NCBI GenBank assembly: GCA_049601915.1
Contig: JBMYRB010000009.1
Span: forward strand, 1-64,000
DNA length: 64,000 nt
From: UBA8079 sp049601915
GTDB taxonomy: Bacteria > Pseudomonadota > Alphaproteobacteria > UBA6615
Reading direction: 5' to 3'
A program made the position numbers and the translations under genes. Shown here in pieces: positions 34,711 through 43,971 of this stretch. The notes beneath the pieces were generated by a model. That model was not told where the DNA came from, searched no databases, and worked only from the letters and a program-made list of their open reading frames with translations. Position 1 is the stretch's first letter; the number at the start of each line of letters is the position of its first letter.

Positions 34711-35795
34711 ATCGCCAATTCCTGATAGGCGCTGATCTGCCCTTCAACGAGATCACGTGGCGATTTGCCCTGTAGGGCTTGCGCGTGCCAGCGCGCCGTC
34801 CACTCGGCAGCATCCGCTTGGGACAGATGCGGGTGCCAATCAAGCGTAGTCGCCGAGAGCGACGTGTCGAGCGCCAGATTCCTGGCCTCCACGGGTCCAT
34901 CCTGCGGCGTGTGATGCCAGTCTTCGACTTGAACACCCTCGGTGCGCGCCGTTTCGATCACGTGTTCCAAAACCCAGCGCACGGGCTGCGCTGTCTCTGT
35001 ATCGGGTCCGAAATTGAGTGCACTGGGTAACTTCGCCTCTTCGTCGTGGACCATGGCCTCGACGTAGCGCATGTAACCCGTGAGCACATCGAGGACATGT
35101 TGCCAGGGGCGCGTTGCATCCGGGTTGCGAACCTCGAGCGCCTGACCGGCGTCGATGGCCCGGAAGAGGTCGGGCAGTATTCGGTCCTCCGACCAGTCGC
35201 CGCCGCCAATGACGTTGCCGGCCCGCGCGGTGGCGAGCCGCGGTGCGCGGTCGCGGTTCTCGAGGATTCCCTTGCGCCAACCCGCGCTCAGCGTTTCCTG
35301 CGCCGCCTTCGAGGCGCTGTAGGGCTCGCTGCCGCCCAGCGGATCGGACTCCACGAACGGGCGTCCGCTGTTGTCGTTGCGGTAACATTTGTCGCTGGTG
35401 ACAACCAGGATCGCGCGTAGCCCGGTGCAGGTATTGAGATTCTCCAGAAGATTACCGGTTCCCTGGACATTGGTGGCGTATGTACCCAACGGATCCCGGT
35501 GGGCGCGGCGTACCAACGACTGTGCGGCAAGGTGAATGACGATGTCCGGGTCGGCGGTCGCGCAGGCAATTTCCACGGCTTCTCGATCGCGGATATCACC
35601 GGTCATGGAGGTGAGGTATGTCCAGTCACCCAGATCGCGAAACAGGTTCGCACCCGGCTCCGGAGCAAGGGCAAACCCGTGCACTTCCGCGCCCAGCATT
35701 TCCAGCCAGGCGCTCAGCCATGCGCCCTTGAAACCGGTATGGCCGGTCACGAGGACGCGTCGTCCGCGCCAGAATTCCTGATCGGGTTTGCTCAT
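34707..35795 (-). CDS. rfbG: CDP-glucose 4,6-dehydratase
   Basis: A 362-residue short-chain dehydrogenase that makes CDP-4-keto-6-deoxyglucose. The N-terminus FWRGRRVLVTGHTGFKGAWL is typical of RfbG, as are HLAAQSLVRRAHRDPLGTYA and TSDKCYRND; the catalytic YSASK sits in EPYSASKAAQETL. The partner cytidylyltransferase (rfbF) and the 3-dehydratase (rfbH) are not in the window. The gene overlaps both neighbours by 4 bp, so the whole cassette is one operon. Confidence 0.92.
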   Translation of the reverse strand: MSKPDQEFWRGRRVLVTGHTGFKGAWLSAWLEMLGAEVHGFALAPEPGANLFRDLGDWTYLTSMTGDIRDREAVEIACATADPDIVIHLAAQSLVRRAHRDPLGTYATNVQGTGNLLENLNTCTGLRAILVVTSDKCYRNDNSGRPFVESDPLGGSEPYSASKAAQETLSAGWRKGILENRDRAPRLATARAGNVIGGGDWSEDRILPDLFRAIDAGQALEVRNPDATRPWQHVLDVLTGYMRYVEAMVHDEEAKLPSALNFGPDTETAQPVRWVLEHVIETARTEGVQVEDWHHTPQDGPVEARNLALDTSLSATTLDWHPHLSQADAAEWTARWHAQALQGKSPRDLVEGQISAYQELAI

Positions 35796-36778
35796 CGGTT
35801 CTCTGTATCGGGGTGGGAGGGCCTAGCGCGGCTTACCGTTCGCGATGCCGGGACGTGGAGCAGATATCCGGCCGTCCCGAACAGACGGGCCAGATCACGC
35901 CATGCCTGCGCGCGGCGGAAGGTCAGCGTATTCCCGAGGGTTTTCAATGTGTAGCGAAGTAGGTTCGGCCAGGCGATCGCGGCGCATGCCGCTCTGCCAT
36001 GATATTTCTGCTCAAGATAAAGCCGCGACCAGGCCATGTGCCAATACTTCTCCCATCGGTAATGGGCGCTCGGGCGTACCGAGCCACCGCCGCCGTGATT
36101 GACCAGCGCGCCCGGCACCAGAATGGCGCTAAACCCCTTCTGTCGAATGCGCATACAGAAATCATCATCTTCGTAATACAGAAAGATGGCGTCGTCGAAT
36201 GGTCCGATGTCGTGGAATGATGTCATGCGGAGTAAAACAACAGCACCCGACAGATATTCAGCACAGCATGGTCCGTCGGGGAGCACTTCGCCCGCGCGCG
36301 GCAGCAGCAAACGCCGCCGGAACAATTCGGCATCGTGCGCCGGTTCATACAAACCAGAATCGTCGAACACGCAGGGTGCAAGAAGCGCGGCGTCCGGATA
36401 GGCATCGGCGGCGTCGAGCAGCCGTTCCAGCGCCGCCGTATCGACCCTGGAATCGGGATTGGCGAGCAGTGCGAACTCGCGCGTGACCTTTGCGAGGCCC
36501 TGGTTGGCACCGGCGCCGTATCCAACACCAATGGCGTTTTCCTCAATGTCGGCATGCGGCAACATGCGACGCACCAGCTCCGGCGTGCCGTCGTCGCTGG
36601 CATTGTCGACAACGATTACCTCTGCCCCATCACCAATATCTGCTAGGCAACTTTCGATGACCGCGCGGCTGTGGTGGGTGACGACGACAACGGAAACGCG
36701 CTGCCAGGCATCAGCCTGTTCGGAGTTCGTATTTTCGGTTGTGGGAGCCACGCCCGGAACCAGTTTGTGTTCAGTCAT
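35792..36778 (-). CDS. Glycosyltransferase family 2 (rhamnosyltransferase-like)
   Basis: A 328-residue GT-A transferase with VSVVVVTHHSRAVIESCLAD, the nucleotide-binding VIVVDNASDDGTPELV, LLANPDSRVD and the acceptor-region FLYYEDDDFCMRIRQKGF. It is the first gene of the sugar operon and overlaps rfbG by 4 bp, so it probably transfers the deoxyhexose that the operon makes. The first 28 residues lack family similarity and the start could lie further in. Confidence 0.85.
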   Translation of the reverse strand: MTEHKLVPGVAPTTENTNSEQADAWQRVSVVVVTHHSRAVIESCLADIGDGAEVIVVDNASDDGTPELVRRMLPHADIEENAIGVGYGAGANQGLAKVTREFALLANPDSRVDTAALERLLDAADAYPDAALLAPCVFDDSGLYEPAHDAELFRRRLLLPRAGEVLPDGPCCAEYLSGAVVLLRMTSFHDIGPFDDAIFLYYEDDDFCMRIRQKGFSAILVPGALVNHGGGGSVRPSAHYRWEKYWHMAWSRLYLEQKYHGRAACAAIAWPNLLRYTLKTLGNTLTFRRAQAWRDLARLFGTAGYLLHVPASRTVSRARPSHPDTENR

Positions 36779-36831
36779 GAAGGATCGGGATTTTGGCCCC
36801 GACCGCCGCGTCGCGACAAGCGAAGTCGCGC

Positions 36832-37725
36832 CTATTTCGACAGCATTTCGCGCGCCAGACCGAACAACTGGCCGTCGCCGGCTGCCAAAGATTCGAGCAC
36901 GCTGAAATGATTGGCGCCATGCACGCTTGCTATCGTGACGTTGGCGCCGTGGTTGCGGCAGTTTGCGGCGAACGCTTCGGCCTGACGGTGGAACTCGCGG
37001 CCCTCATGAGAGCCGAGTGCGACGACCGTGTTTGCGTTGGTGCGCGGCAGCGCGAACATCGGGCTGAGAGCAGCGGCACTGACCGCGTCGAGGCCCAGGG
37101 GATCGCCGATCGGCGTATGGCGGATCGGCTCAAGATCAAAAATGCCGCTGATCGGTATCGCGCTTTTCACGACATCTTCGGGCAGGCCGCCATCGAATGC
37201 CGACCAGTCGGTGGTGAGCGCCACGCCGGCGAGATGCCCGCCGGCCGAATGGCCGCTGACCTGGAGCCTGTCCCGATCATAACCGAGCGCGGAGCCGTTC
37301 TTCCAGATATGCGCGATCCCCCGCCGCACCTGATCGACCAGTTCGGCAAGCGTGACGTCGGGGCAGAGCGAGTATTCAAGGTTGGCGAAGCCGATGCCCG
37401 CAGCCAGAAAAGGGCTCGCCAGAAATGCATAGCTTTCCTTGTCGTTCCATTGCCAGTAACCGCCATGGATGAACACATGAAGCGGCGGGTTCGGGATATC
37501 CGGCAGGAATAAATCGAAGCGGTCGCGCGGTCCGTCGCCATAGGTGAGGTCGATCCGTGCGTTGGTCGCGTCGGCACGAAGCTGATCGCTGCACGTTTCG
37601 AAATCGGCGATGAAAGCCTCATAGTCCGGTACTTTTCCGCGATTATCGTATTCGGCGAACAGCGTGTCCGCGTCATAGTCGAGATACACAATGTCGCCCA
37701 TTTGAATTCCGCTGGAAGCGTTCAA
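36832..37725 (-). CDS. Alpha/beta hydrolase, arylformamidase/esterase-like
   Basis: A 297-residue serine hydrolase of the hormone-sensitive lipase and kynurenine formamidase type: oxyanion motif HGGYWQW, nucleophile elbow GHSAGGHLAG, histidine in HGANHFSVLE. The TTG start at 37725 overlaps the previous stop by 4 bp; an ATG at 37701 is an alternative. It is paired with the 3-hydroxyisobutyrate dehydrogenase-like gene upstream. No other kynurenine-pathway gene is adjacent, so the substrate is open. Confidence 0.85.
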   Translation of the reverse strand: MNASSGIQMGDIVYLDYDADTLFAEYDNRGKVPDYEAFIADFETCSDQLRADATNARIDLTYGDGPRDRFDLFLPDIPNPPLHVFIHGGYWQWNDKESYAFLASPFLAAGIGFANLEYSLCPDVTLAELVDQVRRGIAHIWKNGSALGYDRDRLQVSGHSAGGHLAGVALTTDWSAFDGGLPEDVVKSAIPISGIFDLEPIRHTPIGDPLGLDAVSAAALSPMFALPRTNANTVVALGSHEGREFHRQAEAFAANCRNHGANVTIASVHGANHFSVLESLAAGDGQLFGLAREMLSK

Positions 37726-38618
37726 CGCGTTTCGCGCCCTGTACCCGAAAGTGTCTCATAAATCTTGCACAATGCGGCCGTGTCGATGTCGTACATGCCC
37801 ATCCCGACGGCGGCCTGATGCATCTGCAGTGCGGCCTGAAACAGCGGTGCAGGGTAGTTCATCTCCTGTGCAAAAGCACCGATGACCGGTCCGTCCTTGG
37901 ACGCCATGCCGAAATTTCCGCGTGAGCTTGTGTAATCCTCGCTGACCATCATCGGGCCACGAATTTCCCACAGCACGGAGTTCGCCGCGCTGTCCTTCAC
38001 CAGATTGAACACGTCTTCCGCCTGCAATCCGGCCTTGAGACCCATCGCCATCGCTTCGGCGTTTGCCGCCGTCATCACACAGACCAGATGGTTTATCACG
38101 AACTTGATCTTGCTCGCGTTGCCGAACGCGCCGACGAAGCTGTGTTTTCTTGTGAAAACCGAGAGAATATCCCCGTTGGCTTCATAGGCTGCCTGATCGC
38201 CGCTCATATAGGCGGTGAGAGTTTTGGCGAGGATCATGTCGCGATTGCCGCTGACGGTGCCGTCGATCAATGTCATGCCTGAATCAGAGGCGATCCGCGC
38301 GGCCTCGGCCTTCACCACAATGGGCAGGGTGCAGGTATCGATCAGGACGAGGCCGTCGCGTCCAGCCGATGTGACACTGCCCTGGCCCGAGATTACGGCC
38401 TGAAAAGCCTCAATCGTGGGCAGTGACAGCAGAACCACATCGGCCTGTTCCGCCACATCACGTGGGCTGCCAGCCCGGCGCCCGCCATTCTCTTCAAGCT
38501 CGTCGAGCGCGGCGTCGCGCACATCAAATCCGACAACCTCGAAGCCGCCTTTTACCAGCATGATCGCCATGGCGGATCCCATCGCGCCAAGTCCCACAAC
38601 GCCGACTGTTTTGGTCAT
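37722..38618 (-). CDS. 3-hydroxyisobutyrate dehydrogenase-family oxidoreductase
   Basis: A 298-residue beta-hydroxyacid dehydrogenase. The NAD motif is GLGAMGSAMA, the substrate loop is DGTVSGNRDMI, and the catalytic lysine lies in GNASKIKFVINHL. Tartronate semialdehyde, 3-hydroxyisobutyrate or a related acid is the likely substrate. It runs with the esterase-like gene (4-bp overlap) and diverges from the 2-oxoglutarate-dependent oxygenase; the 193-bp gap between them contains three GTCCCGGG boxes. Confidence 0.88.
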   Translation of the reverse strand: MTKTVGVVGLGAMGSAMAIMLVKGGFEVVGFDVRDAALDELEENGGRRAGSPRDVAEQADVVLLSLPTIEAFQAVISGQGSVTSAGRDGLVLIDTCTLPIVVKAEAARIASDSGMTLIDGTVSGNRDMILAKTLTAYMSGDQAAYEANGDILSVFTRKHSFVGAFGNASKIKFVINHLVCVMTAANAEAMAMGLKAGLQAEDVFNLVKDSAANSVLWEIRGPMMVSEDYTSSRGNFGMASKDGPVIGAFAQEMNYPAPLFQAALQMHQAAVGMGMYDIDTAALCKIYETLSGTGRETR

Positions 38619-38631
38619 TTACGTCTCCTCT

Positions 38632-38677
38632 GTCCCGGGTGGTCCCGGGGATTACGTTTCTTTGGCACAGTCCCGGG
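38632..38677. promoter_or_regulatory. Three GTCCCGGG boxes in a divergent promoter region
   Basis: GTCCCGGG occurs at 38632-38639, 38642-38649 and 38670-38677, that is at start spacings of 10 and 28 bp, between divergent genes at 38618 and 38812. The core CCCGGG is palindromic. Spacing near whole helical turns suits a shared regulator site, although GC-rich DNA makes such words less rare. Confidence 0.3.
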
Positions 38678-38811
38678 CCGACTTCAGACTGGGCTGGCAC
38701 GAGTCTTAGCCGGTGAGACGCGCTATTTCCAAAACTTGTCGATCTGTCGGCAATGGGAAAGGCTTCGCGAAACTTTCCGTCTCGCGACGAACCGCCAACA
38801 AGAGTTTCGCC

Positions 38812-39849
38812 ATGCCCAGTATGACCGCCAGTGAGCGCCCATACCGTGTTGCCACCGAAGACGAGTTTCCCATTCTGGACGTCGGTCCCTATCTCGCCGG
38901 CGAAGCGGCCGCGCTGGATGCCCTGGCGACCCAGGTGCGTGATGCGCTGGAGCGGGTCGGGTTCATGATGTGGGTCAATCACGGGCTCGACTGGTCGGTG
39001 ATCGAAAACGGGTTTGCCGGTGCGCGGCAATTCCATGATCTACCGTTGGAAGAAAAACTGGAGATGCGGGTCAACGAACATCAGATCGGCTATGTCCCGA
39101 TGAACTTCACCTTCAACGAAGCCCACGCGGTCGACAGCGCGAAAGGGTTGAAACGCGATGCGTCTGAGAACCTGACCTATTATCAGGAACGATCGCCTGA
39201 CGACCCCAAGGTCCTGTCCGGAGAGCGTTTTCGCGGGCTCAACCAATGGCCTAAAGAAGCCCACGCACCGGGATTCCGGGAATCGCAGTTGGCCTATCAC
39301 GCCATGATGTCGGATCTCGGCTATCGGATGCTTCCGGTTTACGCCCGCGCGATGGATATGCCCGGCGATTTCTTTGATGACTATTTCAAGGATCCGACGA
39401 TTGTGGTCCGGATGGTCAAATATCCCACGGTTGGTGCGCTTCGCGATGATCAGTTCGGTGCCTCGTCTCATACGGATGCCGGCTTCATCACCATGCTGCC
39501 GCAAAGCAACCAGCCGGGGCTTCAGATCAAAACCCCCGATGAAGAATGGATCGACCATCCGCCGATGGCGCAGGGCATGATTGTGAATTCCGGCAATATG
39601 CTTCGGCGTTGGTCGAATGATCGCTTTGTCGCGACACCTCATCGCGTGACCACAGCGACTACCGAGGACCGGTATTCGCTGGCTTTCTTCTTCAACCCCG
39701 ATCTCGATGACGTCATCGACCCGGTCGAGGGATGTGCCGGCCCCGACAATCCCGCTCGCTATGAACCGATCCGCTACGGTGATTTCTTTGCCGACTATCT
39801 GGCTAGCACTTACACCCACCAGAAGGGCAAATCCGAGGCCGCCGAATAG
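38812..39849 (+). CDS. 2-oxoglutarate/Fe(II)-dependent oxygenase (isopenicillin N synthase family)
   Basis: A 345-residue oxygenase. The N-terminal DIOX_N part reads FPILDVGPYLAG and VRDALERVGFMMWVNHG; the iron ligands are His and Asp in SSHTDAGF and His in ATPHRVT, and the 2-oxoglutarate arginine is in DRYSLAFF. ATGs at 38812 and 38821 are both possible. The true substrate is unknown; fungal and bacterial relatives hydroxylate diverse small molecules. A GlcG-like gene follows on the same strand. Confidence 0.88.
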   Translation: MPSMTASERPYRVATEDEFPILDVGPYLAGEAAALDALATQVRDALERVGFMMWVNHGLDWSVIENGFAGARQFHDLPLEEKLEMRVNEHQIGYVPMNFTFNEAHAVDSAKGLKRDASENLTYYQERSPDDPKVLSGERFRGLNQWPKEAHAPGFRESQLAYHAMMSDLGYRMLPVYARAMDMPGDFFDDYFKDPTIVVRMVKYPTVGALRDDQFGASSHTDAGFITMLPQSNQPGLQIKTPDEEWIDHPPMAQGMIVNSGNMLRRWSNDRFVATPHRVTTATTEDRYSLAFFFNPDLDDVIDPVEGCAGPDNPARYEPIRYGDFFADYLASTYTHQKGKSEAAE

Positions 39850-39956
39850 CCATGAGATGCCAAAATATCCCCGGTTTGGAACTGGTTTTCGGTGGTGCCG
39901 GCGGTTAGTCTGCGCCCAACATTCTGAACATGAACATTCCGTTGGGGAGCAAGAAT

Positions 39957-40385
39957 ATGGCGAAGGTGACACTGGAAAAGGCGAACAAGATCATCGCGGC
40001 CGGCCAGGCCAAGGGCCGGGAAATGGATATCGGCCCGCTGACCATCGTGGTCCTCGACGACGGCGGTCATCTCGTGTCGATGCAGCGCGAAGACAAAAGC
40101 GGAATCATGCGGTTTGAGATTGCCTTCGGCAAAGCCTGGGGCGGACTGGCCATCGGTCGTTCCTCGCGGGCCAACGAGGCGGATTTCCTGACCCGCGAGC
40201 ATTTCGGCGTTGCCATCGCGGCGGCCTCGGGCGGCCGGGTAATCCCCGTCGCCGGCGGCGTGTTGATTCGCGATGCGGACGGCAATGTTGCGGGCGCGGT
40301 CGGCGTGACCGGTGACAGCTCGGACAATGACGAGGCTTGCGCGGTGGCGGGTATCGAGGCTGCGGGCCTGACCGCTCAGGTCTAG
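39957..40385 (+). CDS. GlcG/HbpS-family protein (second copy)
   Basis: A 142-residue protein starting MAKVTLEKANKIIAAGQ, with GGGGAG eight bases upstream. The core VVLDDGGHLVSMQRED and GGVLIRDADGNVAGAVGVTG matches GlcG/HbpS proteins, and the ending DEACAVAGIEAAGL is the family C-terminus. It differs clearly from the copy at 11215, so this is an old paralogue rather than a recent duplicate. It follows the oxygenase by 107 bp and may assist it. Confidence 0.87.
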   Translation: MAKVTLEKANKIIAAGQAKGREMDIGPLTIVVLDDGGHLVSMQREDKSGIMRFEIAFGKAWGGLAIGRSSRANEADFLTREHFGVAIAAASGGRVIPVAGGVLIRDADGNVAGAVGVTGDSSDNDEACAVAGIEAAGLTAQV

Positions 40386-40401
40386 CTAGTTCGACGGGGC
40401 G

Positions 40402-41595
40402 CTAGCCACCCCGTCGCCCGCAGATCCTCACGACCAGCAAAAACACGGTCAGACTTAGTATTGTCGTCGCCGTCTGCACCATGCCCATTTGCAGGGACAG
40501 GGTATGGGGAAGGTTGGCCACGATCAGCGCCATGACGAATGCCACCCCCATATGCAGGAACCCCCCCATTGCCGATGCGGCCCCAGCGAAGGATGGCGGC
40601 ACGGTGTTGAGGGCCTGGGCATAGCAATTGGCCAGGACGAGCCCGGTTCCGAAGTTGGATACGAGGATGGCCGTGACAATCCATGTCGGGGTCGCGAGGT
40701 CGGTTAGTGCGAGGCCGAGCTGCAGCAGGCCGCCAAGGACGCCCATCACGCATCCCACGCCGACTACGAGGTCTACCGGCAGGTGCCGGACCAACCGCCC
40801 GGAGACAAAGCTTCCGGATATGAAGGCTATGGGTATCACCATCAGGTAGATGCCGAACACCTTTGGTGTGACGCCGAGCTGGCTGATCAGCACGATGGGA
40901 GCCGCCGTCATGAAAATCTGAAAGATTGAGCTCTGGAAAGAGACGGTCAGGCTGTAACCCATGAAACCGGCGCGGCGGAGCAGGGCTAGGTAGCCGCGGA
41001 AGAGCTGGAGCATATCGATACGCTCACGTGCGTCTTCGGGTAGTGTTTCGCGCAACACCGGAAAAGCCATGATGAGAGACAGGCCGCTTGCCAACGCGGT
41101 TACCAGGAATGTCGCGCGCCAGTTGAAGGTCTCGACCAGCTCGGCGCCGATCAGCGGCGCGATGGCCGGGCCGACCCCCAGAGAGATCGCCATATAGGAC
41201 ATGGCTTGTGCTGTTGCCTTGCCGTCATTCGTGTCGCGAACGGTGGCGCGGCCCACGACGATGGAGGCGCAGGCGCCGGCGGCCTGGAATAACCGTCCGC
41301 CGAGCAGCTGCCAGATGTCTGTCGCGAAAGCACAGGCCAGGCTGGCAAGCATGAAGAGCGCGACCCCACCCATGATGACCGGTCTCCGTCCGAACCGGTC
41401 GGAGAGTGGGCCGACGATGAGCTGCATGAGCGCAAACGCGATCAGATAGGCCGGGATGATGAGCTGGGTCCGCCCGAGTGTCGTCTCGAGGTCTCGCGCG
41501 ATGTCCGGCACGGCGGGCAGGAATATGGTCAGCGCCAGCTGGCTTGAGAACATCATCGCGAACAGGACCGCGAGCGAGGATCTGCGTAGCGCCAT
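40402..41595 (-). CDS. MFS transporter, Bcr/CflA drug-efflux type
   Basis: A 397-residue membrane protein with about twelve hydrophobic segments. The loop LSDRFGRRPVIMGG after the second helix is the MFS signature, and the start LALTIFLPAVPDIARDLETT is typical of the Bcr/CflA branch of 12-helix exporters. It is the last gene of an arsC-amidase-reductase-transporter operon (8 bp after the reductase stop), so it may export or import the amide or acid handled there. Confidence 0.88.
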   Translation of the reverse strand: MALRRSSLAVLFAMMFSSQLALTIFLPAVPDIARDLETTLGRTQLIIPAYLIAFALMQLIVGPLSDRFGRRPVIMGGVALFMLASLACAFATDIWQLLGGRLFQAAGACASIVVGRATVRDTNDGKATAQAMSYMAISLGVGPAIAPLIGAELVETFNWRATFLVTALASGLSLIMAFPVLRETLPEDARERIDMLQLFRGYLALLRRAGFMGYSLTVSFQSSIFQIFMTAAPIVLISQLGVTPKVFGIYLMVIPIAFISGSFVSGRLVRHLPVDLVVGVGCVMGVLGGLLQLGLALTDLATPTWIVTAILVSNFGTGLVLANCYAQALNTVPPSFAGAASAMGGFLHMGVAFVMALIVANLPHTLSLQMGMVQTATTILSLTVFLLVVRICGRRGG

Positions 41596-41603
41596 GCGTG
41601 TGA

Positions 41604-42578
41604 TCAGCAGAGGCCGGCGCGTCGCGCGCGACCACGTAACAGGGCGAGGACCGTGTCGATGGTCGGCGTCGGGACATTCGCGATTTCGCCCATTTCTGAG
41701 ACAACGGTGACCATCACGTCGATTTCCAACGGGCGGCCAAGTTCCAGGTCCTGCAGGATCGAGGGCTTGAACTCACCCAGCTCGGCGCCGCGGTCGATCC
41801 GTGCCTCGACGCTCGTGTTCATCGGCAGGCCGAGTGCTTCGCCCACGTTCGAGGCTTCCTGCATCATCGCCGCCGCGATCGGCCTCACGTCCGCATCGCG
41901 GGCCAGTCCCGCGAGCGTCGCGCCGGTCAGGGTGCAAATGGAGCCCATGCCCATATTCCCGATCAGCTTCATCCAGATTTCACTGTGAATGTCTTCGGTA
42001 CCGCGCCCGTTGAGGTCCGCTTGAGATATCGCGTCGGCTAACGCGGCAGCGGGTGCCGTCATGCGTCGGCCGGCGTCGCCGACGATGAAAAGGTCTCCTG
42101 CTGCATGATCCACCACGCCCGGTTCGGGGACCGAGGCCCCGGCATGCACCACGCAGCCGAGCAGGCGATCCCGGGTCAGGGTTTCATCCAGGATCCCGTT
42201 CGGGTCGGTGGACAGTAGCGATCGGCCCGCCAGCGGACCGGTAAGGGCGTGGCAGAACCACCAGGGAACCCCGTTCATCGCGGTGACAATGACCGTATCC
42301 GGTCCGAGGAGCGGGGCAAGGGAGGTGGCAATACCGGGCAGGGCCGGTGCCTTGAGTGTCAGGATGACATAGTCCTGGGGGTCCAGGTCGGTAGCATCGG
42401 CAGTGGCGTTTATGGTGATCGTGAATTTTTCATCCGCCCATTTCAGGGTAAGTCCGCGCGCCTGAATGGCCTGCAGATGGTCGCCGCGTGCAATGGCCGA
42501 GACATCATGTCCGGCCTTTGCGAGCCGGGCTGCTAGAATGCCTCCGATCGCGCCGGCACCAACGATGCATATCTTCAT
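41604..42578 (-). CDS. Ketopantoate reductase-family oxidoreductase (second copy)
   Basis: A 324-residue NADP reductase: cofactor motif IVGAGAIGGILAARLAKAG, ALKAPA-type strand VILTLKAPALPG, the asparagine in VTAMNGVPWWF, and the catalytic lysine in SEIWMKLIGNMGMG. The middle region (NGVPWWFCH) distinguishes it from the copy at 8206 and is common among paralogues outside pantothenate synthesis. It sits 15 bp after the amidase, so a 2-keto or 2-hydroxy acid from amide hydrolysis is a sensible substrate. Confidence 0.85.
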   Translation of the reverse strand: MKICIVGAGAIGGILAARLAKAGHDVSAIARGDHLQAIQARGLTLKWADEKFTITINATADATDLDPQDYVILTLKAPALPGIATSLAPLLGPDTVIVTAMNGVPWWFCHALTGPLAGRSLLSTDPNGILDETLTRDRLLGCVVHAGASVPEPGVVDHAAGDLFIVGDAGRRMTAPAAALADAISQADLNGRGTEDIHSEIWMKLIGNMGMGSICTLTGATLAGLARDADVRPIAAAMMQEASNVGEALGLPMNTSVEARIDRGAELGEFKPSILQDLELGRPLEIDVMVTVVSEMGEIANVPTPTIDTVLALLRGRARRAGLC

Positions 42579-42593
42579 TGGCCAGACCTCGGC

Positions 42594-43964
42594 CTAGCGC
42601 AAAAGGGCATCGTCGATCCAGTTGGCCATTGCGAAGAGGTTAGCGTCACCGTCGTGATATCCGATCAATTGCAGACCGAGTGGGAGCCCGTCCGCGGACA
42701 ATGCGGGTAGGGTAATGGCAGGTGCTCCCATACAGGAAGCCGGCGAACACATAAGGGGATTGCCGAGATTCTCGAGCCCACGGGGTGCGACTTCCGGCGC
42801 CGTCAGGCCGATAACTCCGTCGATCTCCTGCACGCTCGCCGTATAACGATCACGGAATGCATCTTTCCAGGCTAGGGCCGTGTTGTAGTCATCCAGCGTG
42901 ATTTCGTGGGCGCGCTCCAGCAGGCGTTGGATCCGGGTGTGGAACCGGTGTCCCTCGCGTTCATATTCGAAGAATGGCCACCGCATCTCGAATGCCGCGA
43001 CCTCGGCAATGCACTCGTCGGCGCGTGCAAAGTCATCCTCGAGCGCCTGCAGCGCAGGTGAGCTGGTCGGTTCGACGATATCCACGCCGGCATCCGATAA
43101 TTTGGACAATGCACCTTCAAAGGCATCACGCAGGCTGGGCCGGGCGATATCCCAGCCGGTTGTGTACATGCGCATCAGCCGTTTGGGCGCTCGTTTCGCG
43201 GGAATCTCATCCGGCCCCGTGAGGCCGCGCGATCCCGGGATGGGCCCCGCCTCCGTTGCCAGGGTTTTCAAAACTTGCCAGGCGTCTTCCAGCGCGTGTG
43301 CGTGGACGCCGACATGTTCTCCGGACGGGGAAAAGGGATGGATCGCGTCCTGACGGATCGTGCCATATGTCGGTTTAACGCCGACATGGGCGCAGTAGCT
43401 TGCCGGGCGCATGACCGAGGACATCAGCTGGGAGCCGATTGCCGCCGGCAACATCCCGTCGCCGACAGCCGCGGCGGAGCCGCTCGACGAGGTACCGGGT
43501 GTGCGCGCGTGATCATAAGGGTTGGTCGCGGGCGTGATCGCGCCATAGGCAAACTCGGTTGTCGCGGTTTTGCCGATGATCGCCGCACCGGCGCGCTTCA
43601 GGGCGGCGGTGACCGGGGAATCGCGGTCCGGAATCCAGCCGTCATAGATCGGGCTGCCGGCCTGGGTGGGGACGCCTGCGGTTTGGATGAGGTCCTTCAA
43701 TCCCAGCGGCAGTCCGTCGATCGGCGACGCCGGTTTGCCATCGCGGTAGCGCTGTGTGGCGGCGTCCGCCGCCGCACGTGCGTCGTCGATCGTTAACGTG
43801 ACGAACGCATGAACGTCATCTTCGGACGCCTCGATCCGGGCGACAAACTGCTCGAGATAGTCGCGCGGCGTCTCCGTACCGTCACGGAACGCCCGAGCAG
43901 AATCCCGGAATGACCGGGTATGCCCCGGCCCAGCCGCATAGGAGATCGGACGCTGGGTTGTCAC
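42594..43964 (-). CDS. Amidase signature family hydrolase
   Basis: A 456-residue amidase. The catalytic lysine is in LPLGLKDLIQTAG, the cis-serine in GTSSSGSAAAVGDG, and the nucleophilic serine in SQLMSSVMRPASYC, where the usual GGS is MSS. The start is uncertain: a GTG at 43964 comes 7 bp after the arsC stop, while the frame stays open to 44009 inside arsC. The reaction is hydrolysis of a carboxamide; GatA is unlikely because gatB and gatC are absent. Confidence 0.87.
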   Translation of the reverse strand: MTTQRPISYAAGPGHTRSFRDSARAFRDGTETPRDYLEQFVARIEASEDDVHAFVTLTIDDARAAADAATQRYRDGKPASPIDGLPLGLKDLIQTAGVPTQAGSPIYDGWIPDRDSPVTAALKRAGAAIIGKTATTEFAYGAITPATNPYDHARTPGTSSSGSAAAVGDGMLPAAIGSQLMSSVMRPASYCAHVGVKPTYGTIRQDAIHPFSPSGEHVGVHAHALEDAWQVLKTLATEAGPIPGSRGLTGPDEIPAKRAPKRLMRMYTTGWDIARPSLRDAFEGALSKLSDAGVDIVEPTSSPALQALEDDFARADECIAEVAAFEMRWPFFEYEREGHRFHTRIQRLLERAHEITLDDYNTALAWKDAFRDRYTASVQEIDGVIGLTAPEVAPRGLENLGNPLMCSPASCMGAPAITLPALSADGLPLGLQLIGYHDGDANLFAMANWIDDALLR

Positions 43965-43971
43965 CGGACGG

